A stretch of 5,381 nucleotides of DNA from assembly GCA_017989485.1 (NCBI GenBank), contig JAGNPU010000160.1, forward strand, positions 1-5,381, read 5' to 3'. This DNA is from Neisseriaceae bacterium. Lineage in GTDB: Bacteria > Pseudomonadota > Gammaproteobacteria > Burkholderiales > Neisseriaceae. Shown here piece by piece: positions 1 to 5,381 of this stretch. The notes under the pieces were generated by a model, which was given only the letters and a program-made list of their open reading frames with translations, ran no database searches and was not told where the DNA came from. The translations under genes were made by a program, and so were the position numbers. Position 1 is the first letter of the stretch. Each line of letters opens with the position of its first letter.

Positions 1-31
1 TTAAGGCCAGGGCAAGCCACATCGCCTATGT

Positions 32-62
32 CCAGCAACCGCCATGCTCAGTCGCTTGCTGG
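32..62. repeat. Short perfect inverted repeat, 7-bp arms
   Basis: CCAGCAA at 32-38 is matched by its reverse complement TTGCTGG at 56-62, with a 17-base spacer. Neither side has a T-run, so it does not look like an intrinsic terminator. The arms are short enough that chance is possible. Its position directly beside a second GC-rich hairpin is the only reason to record it. Confidence 0.3.
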
Positions 63-64
63 CC

Positions 65-82
65 CCTCGCCTGCGGGGGAGG
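65..82. repeat. GC-rich hairpin resembling a REP-like dispersed palindrome
   Basis: CCTC at 65-68 pairs with GAGG at 79-82. Inside this, CC at 70-71 pairs with GG at 76-77 across a single G-G mismatch, leaving a four-base loop. The pattern (CCTCGCC, short loop, GGGGGAGG) resembles the GC-rich palindromes scattered between genes in many proteobacteria. A copy just after an operon terminator is a typical place for one. With a single copy in view, repeat-family membership is inference. Confidence 0.3.
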
Positions 83-114
83 ACGACATATGAGATGATC
101 AATACGCTCACTAG

Positions 115-144
115 AAAACAAAAAAGGCTGCCCTTAGGCAGCCT
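115..144 (-). terminator. Rho-independent terminator of the operon
   Basis: AGGCTGCC (125-132) and GGCAGCCT (137-144) form a perfect 8-bp, GC-rich stem with a CTTA loop (133-136). Read on the minus strand, the stem is followed directly by TTTTTGTTTT (complement of 115-124), the expected U-rich tail. It begins 17 bases after the TAA of the acyl-CoA synthetase gene. The plus-strand side has no T-run, so it terminates only minus-strand transcription and marks the 3' end of the operon. Confidence 0.93.
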
Positions 145-161
145 CCTCATGCACACATGGT

Positions 162-1799
162 TTAATCCGGCGATGCATCGGCCAACATGGAACGCAACAC
201 TTTTTTCTGAATTTTGCCCGTTGAGGTTTTCGGAATCTCTTCGGTAAAAATAACCTTCTTCACCACTTTAAATCCGGCCAAATTGGCCCGGCAATAGGCC
301 ACGATGTCGTCTTTGGTCACGTGCCCCTGGCCTGCCTTGAGGGTAATGAAGGCGCAAGGCACCTCGCCCCAGTAGTCGTCAGGTGCAGCCACCACGGCCA
401 CCTCTAAAATACTCGGATGGTTGTATAAGGCATTTTCCACCTCGAGGCTGGAAATGTTCTCGCCACCAGAAATAATGATGTCCTTAGAGCGGTCACGAAT
501 TTGCACATAGCCATCTTCATACCACACCCCCACGTCACCGGTGTGAAACCAGCCTTGGTCAAAGGCCTTGTCGGTCTCACCGGGGTTGTCTAAATAGCCT
601 TTCATCACGCTGTTGCCGCGCACCCACAGCTCGCCGACGCTGTCGCCGTCTTTGGGCAAAGGACGGCCTTCCTCATCGGCAATCATCATGTCGCTCATCG
701 ACAGCGAATACACGCCCTGACGCGCCATTTTGGTGGCCGTTTGGGTAGCGTCTAGGCCCACCCAGTCGTCCTGCGGCTCGCACACCAGGCTAGGGCCATA
801 GGTTTCGGTCAAGCCGTACAAATGAACCACGTTAATCCCTAAGGCGGCCATGCCGGCAATCGTCGCCGACGCGGGTGCGGCCCCGCCGGTGGCCATGGTG
901 ACGGCATGGCTAAACGGCAGCTGTACCTCTTTGGGGGCATTGACCATCATGTTCAACACAATGGGCGCGGCACACATATGGGTGACCTTATGCTCGGCAA
1001 TCGCCTTAAAAATGGCCTCCGGCCGCGGTTGGCGCAGGCACACGCTGGTGCCGGAAACCGCCGCCACCGCCCAGGGATAGCACCAGCCGTTGCAGTGAAA
1101 CATCGGCAACGTCCACAAATACACCGAGCCTGGCAATAAACCGATGCCGATGATGTTGCTTAAGGCATTGAGGTGGGCACCGCGATGGTGGTACACCACC
1201 CCTTTCGGCTGGCCGGTGGTGCCTGAAGTATAGTTAAGCGAAATCGCCTGCCACTCATCCTCTGGCAGCGCTTCCTCATAATCGGCGCTGCCGGTGGCCA
1301 ACAGCGCCTCATAGTCGGTGCTGCCGATGAGGGCCCCCCCGCTGAAGTTCACGTCGTCCACATCCACCACCACAGGCTTGCACACACACAGGGCCAAGGC
1401 CTCGGTGGCCGTGGCATGGAATTCCTTGTCGGTGAACAAGATCTTGGTGTCGCTGTGGTCTAAAATATACGCCAAGGACTTGGCGTCCAAACGCGTGTTC
1501 ATGGTGTTTAACACCCCACCCAACATGGGCACGGCAAAGTGCAACTCCAGCATTTCCGGCACATTGGGCAACAGCGTCGACACCACGTCGCCCTTGCCTA
1601 TGCCCTGTTGCGACAGGGCGTGTGCCATACGCTGGCAGCGGGTGTAGGTCTCGCCCCAGGTACGGCGGACCGTACCATGGATGACCGACAGGCGGTTTTT
1701 ATGCGCCAGGGCACTGCGCTTTAAAAAGGTCAACGGCGTCAACACCGTGTAATTGGCCTGATTTTGCGGCAATACGCTGTTCAATCGATGAGGGTTCAT
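162..1799 (-). CDS. AMP-forming acyl-CoA synthetase (short/medium-chain, branched or aromatic acid type)
   Basis: This 545-residue cytosolic enzyme of the ANL (AMP-binding) superfamily should activate a carboxylic acid with ATP to an acyl-adenylate and then to acyl-CoA. All core motifs are present: phosphate-binding loop YTSGTTGQPKG (190-200), GGAAPAS (305-311), YGLTETYGP (328-336), GWFHTGD (416-422), hinge DRSKDIIISGGENIS (436-450) and PKTSTGK near the C-terminus with the adenylation lysine at 529. LPMFHCNGWCYPW (about 231-243) is characteristic of the bacterial/plant branch containing short-chain and cinnamate/benzoate CoA ligases, so a long-chain substrate is less likely. Length matches that branch. 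The start at 1799 is chosen because AAGGAG lies 8 bases upstream and because MNPHRLN aligns with the family's usual N-terminus. An in-frame ATG at 1820, overlapping the permease stop as ATGA, has only a weak AAGG ahead of it. It is the last gene of the operon; the exact substrate is unknown. Confidence 0.93.
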   Translation of the reverse strand: MNPHRLNSVLPQNQANYTVLTPLTFLKRSALAHKNRLSVIHGTVRRTWGETYTRCQRMAHALSQQGIGKGDVVSTLLPNVPEMLELHFAVPMLGGVLNTMNTRLDAKSLAYILDHSDTKILFTDKEFHATATEALALCVCKPVVVDVDDVNFSGGALIGSTDYEALLATGSADYEEALPEDEWQAISLNYTSGTTGQPKGVVYHHRGAHLNALSNIIGIGLLPGSVYLWTLPMFHCNGWCYPWAVAAVSGTSVCLRQPRPEAIFKAIAEHKVTHMCAAPIVLNMMVNAPKEVQLPFSHAVTMATGGAAPASATIAGMAALGINVVHLYGLTETYGPSLVCEPQDDWVGLDATQTATKMARQGVYSLSMSDMMIADEEGRPLPKDGDSVGELWVRGNSVMKGYLDNPGETDKAFDQGWFHTGDVGVWYEDGYVQIRDRSKDIIISGGENISSLEVENALYNHPSILEVAVVAAPDDYWGEVPCAFITLKAGQGHVTKDDIVAYCRANLAGFKVVKKVIFTEEIPKTSTGKIQKKVLRSMLADASPD

Positions 1800-1807
1800 C
1801 TTGTTTT

Positions 1808-1813
1808 CTCCTT
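1808..1813 (-). promoter_or_regulatory. Ribosome binding site deciding the acyl-CoA synthetase start
   Basis: AAGGAG on the minus strand (complement of 1808-1813) is spaced 8 bases from the ATG at 1799-1797. It lies inside the coding sequence that the upstream ATG at 1820 would open, and is the main reason for preferring the 1799 start. It sits immediately after the permease stop codon (1819-1817), so terminating ribosomes could re-initiate here. Confidence 0.75.
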
Positions 1814-1816
1814 GGC

Positions 1817-3187
1817 TCATGGCGCCTTCGTTTCATCAACGGGGGCGCTGCTGCCTTTAAGCCAGTTGCGTTCCAATAACACATACATCATCAAGCCGAT
1901 GCCCAAGCCCCAGGTCGCGCCCTTCACCGCCAGTATCGCCCCAATCATGATGGCAATGCCGCGCTCGACGTTGCTGCGATTGGCCAGCATTTCGATGGCC
2001 AAATAACCGCATAAATAGCCTTGAATCAACAGGGTAATCACCATGCCCAGGTTTAAACCTGGCTTGAGTAAAGACACAATCGGCACAAACATCATCGCAA
2101 TGCTCATCCCCCAGAACAGGCTGGTGGCACCGCCCCAATAGCTGTCGACCACTTTACGCGGATTGTTGACGTAGCGGCTGATCACCAAGGCTTGGCCACC
2201 GGTCCATGACGGGCCAGACATGCCCAACATCGGCGCCACCATGGCGTGGATGAAGTTACGGATGGCGCAGATGATGCTGTTGCGCTGTGGGCTAAAAATC
2301 AGTTTTTCATCTGGACGCGCTTCATCGGCCTGTTTGAACATGGAGTCAATCACCAACACATCCCCAAAGGCAATGATGTAGGCGGCTAACGCCAGCGGGA
2401 TGGCATCAATAAAGTATTGCATGGCGGGAAACCCCAGACCAAACACGGTGTAGTTCTGAATAATCTCCGACACGGGGAAAGACACCACGCCCCACTCTAG
2501 CGTGGGCATGGCCACTTCACCAATGGCAATCCCGAACACGTAGGCCACCAAAAACGGCACCGCAATCCCATACTGGGCCACATAGCGAAACAGCGGATAG
2601 CGACGGCGCAAAGGCGCAGCGGTTTCTGAAAACAGCATAAAGAAGGCAAATGCCGCCCCAAATAGGCCGGTGATGGGCATGCTCCAAATACGGCCTTCGG
2701 CGCCAAACTGGGAAATAATCGACGACACGCCCGCACCAATCAAAATGCCGGCCTTAATCGATTCTGGCATTTTTTTCACCATGGTGTCGGCGCCTTTAAA
2801 GACCCCCAGCCCGAGAAAGATTAACGCCAGCGTCAACTGCAAGGCAATGAGCGCCAAAATGCGCGCCTCACCTTCTGGATAACCGAGTAAAAAAGCCACA
2901 TACAGCGGCAGCCCGGCCGTAATCCATCCCGCCACGGCGGGGTCGCCAAAGCTGGTGTGCAGCAAGTATAAAAAGTTATTCAACACCACAAATGCCACGG
3001 CAATTTCAAACGGAATGCCCAATACTTGAGTCATTAATGCGGTAATACTGAGGGGCACGACGCATAAAATCATGCCCTGTAAAATGTCTGGAATCTCCAA
3101 TTTGTAGTGAATAAAGGGTAATCTTAGCTTCAGAATGCCCAATGAGTACGGCTGTTCTGCGCCATCGGCACGTTTTTTAATGCTCAT
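1817..3187 (-). CDS. Divergent NCS2-like (SLC23 / xanthine-uracil permease-type) membrane transporter
   Basis: This 456-residue inner-membrane protein has about 12-14 hydrophobic segments (for example about 34-54, 62-76, 84-104, 108-130, 143-160, 170-187, 203-224, 250-280, 352-378, 380-400, 408-436) and a hydrophilic N-terminus. The length and the layout of polar motifs suggest the NCS2 fold. FGDVLVID (274-281) falls where the family has its TM8 acidic/histidine site, and GPSWTGGQALVISR (325-338) where it has the TM10 signature. Q332 lies six residues after P326, as the TM10 glutamate follows the proline in UraA. The usual Asn-x-Gly after that residue is absent, so purine or pyrimidine transport should not be assumed. 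Given its neighbours, an organic acid or related catabolic substrate is more likely (inference). The start at 3187 has GGAGGG 8 bases upstream; the in-frame GTG at 3226 has none. It follows the aldehyde dehydrogenase after 82 bases. I am sure it is a polytopic permease, less sure of the family. Confidence 0.8.
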   Translation of the reverse strand: MSIKKRADGAEQPYSLGILKLRLPFIHYKLEIPDILQGMILCVVPLSITALMTQVLGIPFEIAVAFVVLNNFLYLLHTSFGDPAVAGWITAGLPLYVAFLLGYPEGEARILALIALQLTLALIFLGLGVFKGADTMVKKMPESIKAGILIGAGVSSIISQFGAEGRIWSMPITGLFGAAFAFFMLFSETAAPLRRRYPLFRYVAQYGIAVPFLVAYVFGIAIGEVAMPTLEWGVVSFPVSEIIQNYTVFGLGFPAMQYFIDAIPLALAAYIIAFGDVLVIDSMFKQADEARPDEKLIFSPQRNSIICAIRNFIHAMVAPMLGMSGPSWTGGQALVISRYVNNPRKVVDSYWGGATSLFWGMSIAMMFVPIVSLLKPGLNLGMVITLLIQGYLCGYLAIEMLANRSNVERGIAIMIGAILAVKGATWGLGIGLMMYVLLERNWLKGSSAPVDETKAP

Positions 3188-3195
3188 TTTTATGA

Positions 3196-3201
3196 CCCTC
3201 C
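3196..3201 (-). promoter_or_regulatory. Ribosome binding site of the permease gene
   Basis: GGAGGG on the minus strand (complement of 3196-3201) lies 8 bases before the ATG at 3187-3185. It settles the start in favour of MSIKKRAD rather than the upstream GTG at 3226. The rest of the 82-base gap back to the aldehyde dehydrogenase stop shows no convincing promoter, hairpin or T-run. Confidence 0.8.
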
Positions 3202-3269
3202 AGATAAACGCCTTCCTGTGCGTCACCCGATAGTGTGATGATTAAGTTTCTGTCCTCTATATTCGACTG

Positions 3270-4691
3270 CTATACCACCATGCCTGCCAACTTCGTGTCC
3301 AAATACTCAAAAATGCCCGCTCGCCCTCCCTCTCGCCCCAAACCGCTGTGCTGCATGCCGCCAAACGGGGCGGCGGCACTGGTGGGGTTAATGTCGTTGA
3401 GTCCCACAATCCCAAAGCGCAGTCCTTCAAAAAAACGCATAGACCGCGCCAGCTGTTCCGTATACACATAGGCCGCTAGCCCATATTCGGTGTCATTCGC
3501 CTGTTGCAACACCGCCTCGTCCGAGTCAAACGCCATGACGGCCGCCACCGGACCAAAGGTTTCTTCCCGATAAATCCGCATGTCTTCGGTGATGCCCGAC
3601 AAAACCGTTGGCGCATAGAAGTATCCCTGATCCAAGCCATCGGCCAGCAGCCGTTTGCCGCCGCACCACAGCGTGGCACCCTTGGCCAAAGCATCTTGCA
3701 CTTGGGCGTCTACTTTATTCAAGGCCGCCTCGTTGATTAAAGGGCCAATGCTGTTGCCGGCAATCAGGCCTGGGCCCGCCTTTAAGGCGCTGGCGCGCTT
3801 GACCAATTCGGCCACAAACGGCGCCATCATCGTCTCATGCACAAACAGCCGGTTCGGGCTGATGCAGGCCTGGCCCGTGTTCAAAAACTTCACCAGGGCC
3901 AAACCCTTGGCCGCATGCACGGGATCGGCATCGGCACACACAATGGCCGGCGCATGACCGCCCAGTTCTAGCGACACCCGCTTTAAGTGGGCCCCCGCAA
4001 GGGCATTCAGCTTTTTGCCCACGGCGGTCGAGCCGGTAAACGTCAGCTTACGCACTCGGGGGTCTTGGCAAAATGCCTCACCCACGGCCGTTGGGTCGCT
4101 GACGGTGAGCAGGTTGATCACACCATCGGGGAAGCCCGCCGCGGCAAAGATCTTCATCATCGCCACCGCGCACAGCGGCGTGCTTTCGGCGGGTTTGAGC
4201 ACCACGGTACAGCCGGCGGCCAAGGCAGGGGCCAGCTTGCGGGTAATCATGGAGATGGGGTAATTCCAAGGGGTGATGGCGCCCACCACCCCAACGGCCT
4301 GGTACTGGACCAAAAACCGCTGGTTGTCGCGCGCCGATGGAATGGTTTCGCCATAGATACGCTTGGCTTCTTCGGCATACCAGCTGAGGAAATCCGCGCC
4401 GTATTGGACTTCGTTGAGGGCGGCCTTGAGCGGCTTGCCCTGCTCTTTGCTCATGAGCTCGGCCAGCTCGTTTTTTTGCGCCAACATCAGCCTATGGGCC
4501 TCATGCAGCAGGCGCGCTCGCTCGTAGGCATTGGTGCGTGACCACGCTGGAAACGCCTGATGGGCGGCCGCAATGGCCGCGTCGATGTCGGCAGCCGTGG
4601 CCTCGCCCACCTCGCCCAACCAGGCACCGGTGGCCGGGTTGTGCACCGAAAAGCGCTGGTCGGCCAGCCGCCATTGTCCATTAATCCACAT
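3270..4691 (-). CDS. NAD(P)-dependent aldehyde dehydrogenase, succinate-semialdehyde dehydrogenase-like (GabD branch)
   Basis: This 473-residue cytosolic enzyme should oxidise an aldehyde to its carboxylic acid. It covers the full ALDH fold: PWNYP with the oxyanion asparagine N143, cofactor-binding KPAE (K166-E169), FTGS (218-221), general base E242 in LELGG, nucleophile C276 in NTGQAC, and ribose-binding E377 in EETFGP. Overall sequence is closest to the SSADH/GabD branch (ITRK, FGGMQHSGLGREG near the end). E169, where NADP-preferring E. coli GabD has serine, points to NAD+. R151 matches human SSADH R213, but L270 replaces the substrate-binding R334. The residue two after the nucleophile is serine, so the regulatory disulfide known from human SSADH cannot form. 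The substrate is therefore probably not plain succinic semialdehyde. The start at 4691 is chosen for its GAGGAG site; the in-frame upstream start codon at 4733 lacks one. Stop is TAG. It lies 66 bases after the acyl-CoA dehydrogenase gene and is probably co-transcribed with it. Confidence 0.93.
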   Translation of the reverse strand: MWINGQWRLADQRFSVHNPATGAWLGEVGEATAADIDAAIAAAHQAFPAWSRTNAYERARLLHEAHRLMLAQKNELAELMSKEQGKPLKAALNEVQYGADFLSWYAEEAKRIYGETIPSARDNQRFLVQYQAVGVVGAITPWNYPISMITRKLAPALAAGCTVVLKPAESTPLCAVAMMKIFAAAGFPDGVINLLTVSDPTAVGEAFCQDPRVRKLTFTGSTAVGKKLNALAGAHLKRVSLELGGHAPAIVCADADPVHAAKGLALVKFLNTGQACISPNRLFVHETMMAPFVAELVKRASALKAGPGLIAGNSIGPLINEAALNKVDAQVQDALAKGATLWCGGKRLLADGLDQGYFYAPTVLSGITEDMRIYREETFGPVAAVMAFDSDEAVLQQANDTEYGLAAYVYTEQLARSMRFFEGLRFGIVGLNDINPTSAAAPFGGMQHSGLGREGGRAGIFEYLDTKLAGMVV

Positions 4692-4697
4692 CACGTT

Positions 4698-4703
4698 CTC
4701 CTC
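4698..4703 (-). promoter_or_regulatory. Ribosome binding site of the aldehyde dehydrogenase gene
   Basis: GAGGAG on the minus strand (complement of 4698-4703) lies 6 bases before the ATG at 4691-4689. It fixes the start at MWINGQWR and removes the 14-residue extension that a start at 4733 would give. Confidence 0.8.
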
Positions 4704-4737
4704 TTTATGATTTATTGTGCGTGACTGAAACAATACT

Positions 4738-4747
4738 ATTTTAAAAT
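4738..4747. repeat. AT-only palindrome ATTTTAAAAT between acyl-CoA dehydrogenase and aldehyde dehydrogenase genes
   Basis: A perfect 10-bp palindrome sits in the most AT-rich patch of the window, 10 bases after the acyl-CoA dehydrogenase stop. It is too short and too AT-rich for a terminator stem. It could be an operator half-site or simply AT-rich spacer; nothing here decides between these. Confidence 0.25.
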
Positions 4748-4757
4748 TCTGGCCTGC

Positions 4758-5381
4758 TTAAAAGTCCTCGACCGCCAATCCCATCACCTCAGCGCTGCCA
4801 AACGCCATGATTTGGGCATGGCTCAGCGCCCTAGGCAAAACGTGGGCCAGGTAAAACGCACAGCTTTGCTGTTTGCGGCGCTTAAACTGCGCCGACAAAT
4901 GGGCGCTGCCGGCTTCGTCGCTGACCATGGCCCAGGCGCGCAGCATTTGCCACGCCGTCACCACGCCCGAGGCCAACATCAAATAGTTGAACGCCATCGC
5001 GCCGGGTAGGCTAGGGTCGCCTTCGCTTTGTTGCAACAGCGTCTGCGTCGCCTGGCTCAAGGCGTCTAAGCCTTGTTCAAACAGCGCCAAATGAGCCTGG
5101 CCTATGGCCTGATGCCCCGTCCATTCGGCGGCGCTGTGGCGCATGTCGGCCATCAGCTCGCTCATGGCCAAGCCTTGGTCGCGCAACACCTTACGGCCGA
5201 CCAAATCCATGGCCTGAATGCCGTTGGTGCCTTCGTAAATCGGCAAAATTCGGGCGTCACGCTGATATTGCGCCGCACCGGCTTCTTCCACAAAGCCGCT
5301 GCCGCCGTGGCATTGCACCCCAAGATAGGTCACTTCTTGGGCCATTTCGGTACACCAGCCCTTGACCAGAGGCGTCAACAG
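4758..5381 (-). CDS. Acyl-CoA dehydrogenase with extra C-terminal helical domain, 3' part only (DmdC-like)
   Basis: The gene runs off the right edge; 207 C-terminal residues are visible and no true start is in view (the TTG near the edge is an internal leucine). The enzyme is an FAD-dependent acyl-CoA dehydrogenase, making a trans-2-enoyl-CoA and passing electrons to ETF. The visible part opens with the end of the core helical domain: HGGSGF (visible residues 25-30), RDARILPIYEGTNGIQ (41-56), with the expected catalytic glutamate in YEGT (residue 50, codon at 5232-5234). About 130 further helix-rich residues follow, as in the roughly 590-600-residue subfamily with the 'acetyl-CoA dehydrogenase C-terminal-like' domain, which includes 3-methylthiopropionyl-CoA dehydrogenase DmdC. 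That subfamily is broad and often over-named, so the substrate is left open. It precedes the aldehyde dehydrogenase by 66 bases and is the first visible gene of the operon. Confidence 0.92.
   Translation of the reverse strand: MLTPLVKGWCTEMAQEVTYLGVQCHGGSGFVEEAGAAQYQRDARILPIYEGTNGIQAMDLVGRKVLRDQGLAMSELMADMRHSAAEWTGHQAIGQAHLALFEQGLDALSQATQTLLQQSEGDPSLPGAMAFNYLMLASGVVTAWQMLRAWAMVSDEAGSAHLSAQFKRRKQQSCAFYLAHVLPRALSHAQIMAFGSAEVMGLAVEDF

Larger units (their letters stand above)
1..111. other. Non-coding stretch beyond the operon terminator, with small inverted repeats
   Basis: No gene can be supported here. On the plus strand, two frames stay open from the window edge to TGA codons at 91-93 and 96-98, so the tail of a convergent gene cannot be excluded, but the roughly 30-residue translations resemble no family I know. 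On the minus strand a TAA falls at 1-3, again without a recognisable protein ahead of it. Two inverted repeats are visible and are listed separately. Confidence 0.4.

Noticed and set aside
162..1799. Naming the synthetase dmdB (3-methylthiopropionyl-CoA ligase) because of the DmdC-like neighbour
   Set aside because: From memory, DmdB proteins form a different branch of the AMP-binding family, with a different N-terminus. The LPMFHCNGWCYPW stretch fits the short-chain/cinnamate ligase branch better.
3188..3269. Possible promoter or attenuator in the 82-base gap before the permease
   Set aside because: TATAGA-like sequence is present near the ALDH stop but no -35 hexamer sits at a workable distance, and there is no hairpin with a T-run.
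3987..4541. A 184-codon open frame on the plus strand opposite the aldehyde dehydrogenase gene
   Set aside because: It lies wholly antisense to a gene with intact catalytic motifs, its translation resembles no known protein, and it is what GC-rich coding DNA produces by chance.
3270..4691. Naming the aldehyde dehydrogenase gabD
   Set aside because: One substrate-binding arginine known from SSADH is replaced by leucine, no GABA transaminase gene is adjacent, and the neighbours point to acyl-CoA metabolism.
4705..4733. Possible sigma70 promoter on the minus strand, TTGTTT and TCATAA with a 17-base spacer, ahead of the aldehyde dehydrogenase gene
   Set aside because: Transcription would begin at about 4698, inside the Shine-Dalgarno sequence (4698-4703), so the message would lack a usable ribosome binding site. 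Both hexamers are also weak matches.
1..5381. Neisserial DNA uptake sequences (GCCGTCTGAA), tRNA genes, CRISPR repeats and insertion-sequence ends
   Set aside because: Read through on both strands; none was seen, so they give no clue to the organism and no sign of recent transfer.

Overview
This window carries part of a single minus-strand catabolic gene cluster, read from the right edge towards the left. The order of transcription is: the 3' end of an acyl-CoA dehydrogenase with an extra C-terminal helical domain (4758-5381, cut by the window edge), an aldehyde dehydrogenase of the succinate-semialdehyde dehydrogenase-like branch (3270-4691), a polytopic permease that looks like a divergent NCS2 (SLC23) member (1817-3187), and an AMP-forming acyl-CoA synthetase (162-1799). 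An intrinsic terminator (115-144) follows the last gene. The gaps are 66, 82 and 17 bases, each downstream gene has its own strong Shine-Dalgarno sequence, and no internal promoter or terminator could be supported. The four genes are therefore probably one operon whose promoter, first genes and any regulator lie beyond the right edge.

The organism is most likely a Gram-negative proteobacterium (beta or gamma). This is inferred from moderately GC-rich coding DNA, canonical GGAG-type ribosome binding sites, and protein sequences that resemble proteobacterial acyl-CoA enzymes. The genus cannot be fixed from this window. No mobile element, tRNA, rRNA or CRISPR array is visible.

The gene set suggests a route for using an organic acid or its aldehyde. 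The permease would import the compound, the aldehyde dehydrogenase would oxidise an aldehyde to a carboxylate, the synthetase would activate a carboxylate to its CoA thioester, and the flavin dehydrogenase would start beta-oxidation. The substrate is unknown. Relatives of the synthetase use short, branched or aromatic acids; relatives of the dehydrogenase include the 3-methylthiopropionyl-CoA dehydrogenase DmdC. The aldehyde dehydrogenase lacks one of the succinate-binding arginines known from human SSADH, which argues against plain succinic semialdehyde as substrate.

The leftmost ~110 bases, beyond the terminator, hold no supportable gene but contain two small inverted repeats, one resembling GC-rich REP-like palindromes. 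The region is otherwise an ordinary metabolic operon. Its interest lies in the unassigned substrate and in the unusual permease.
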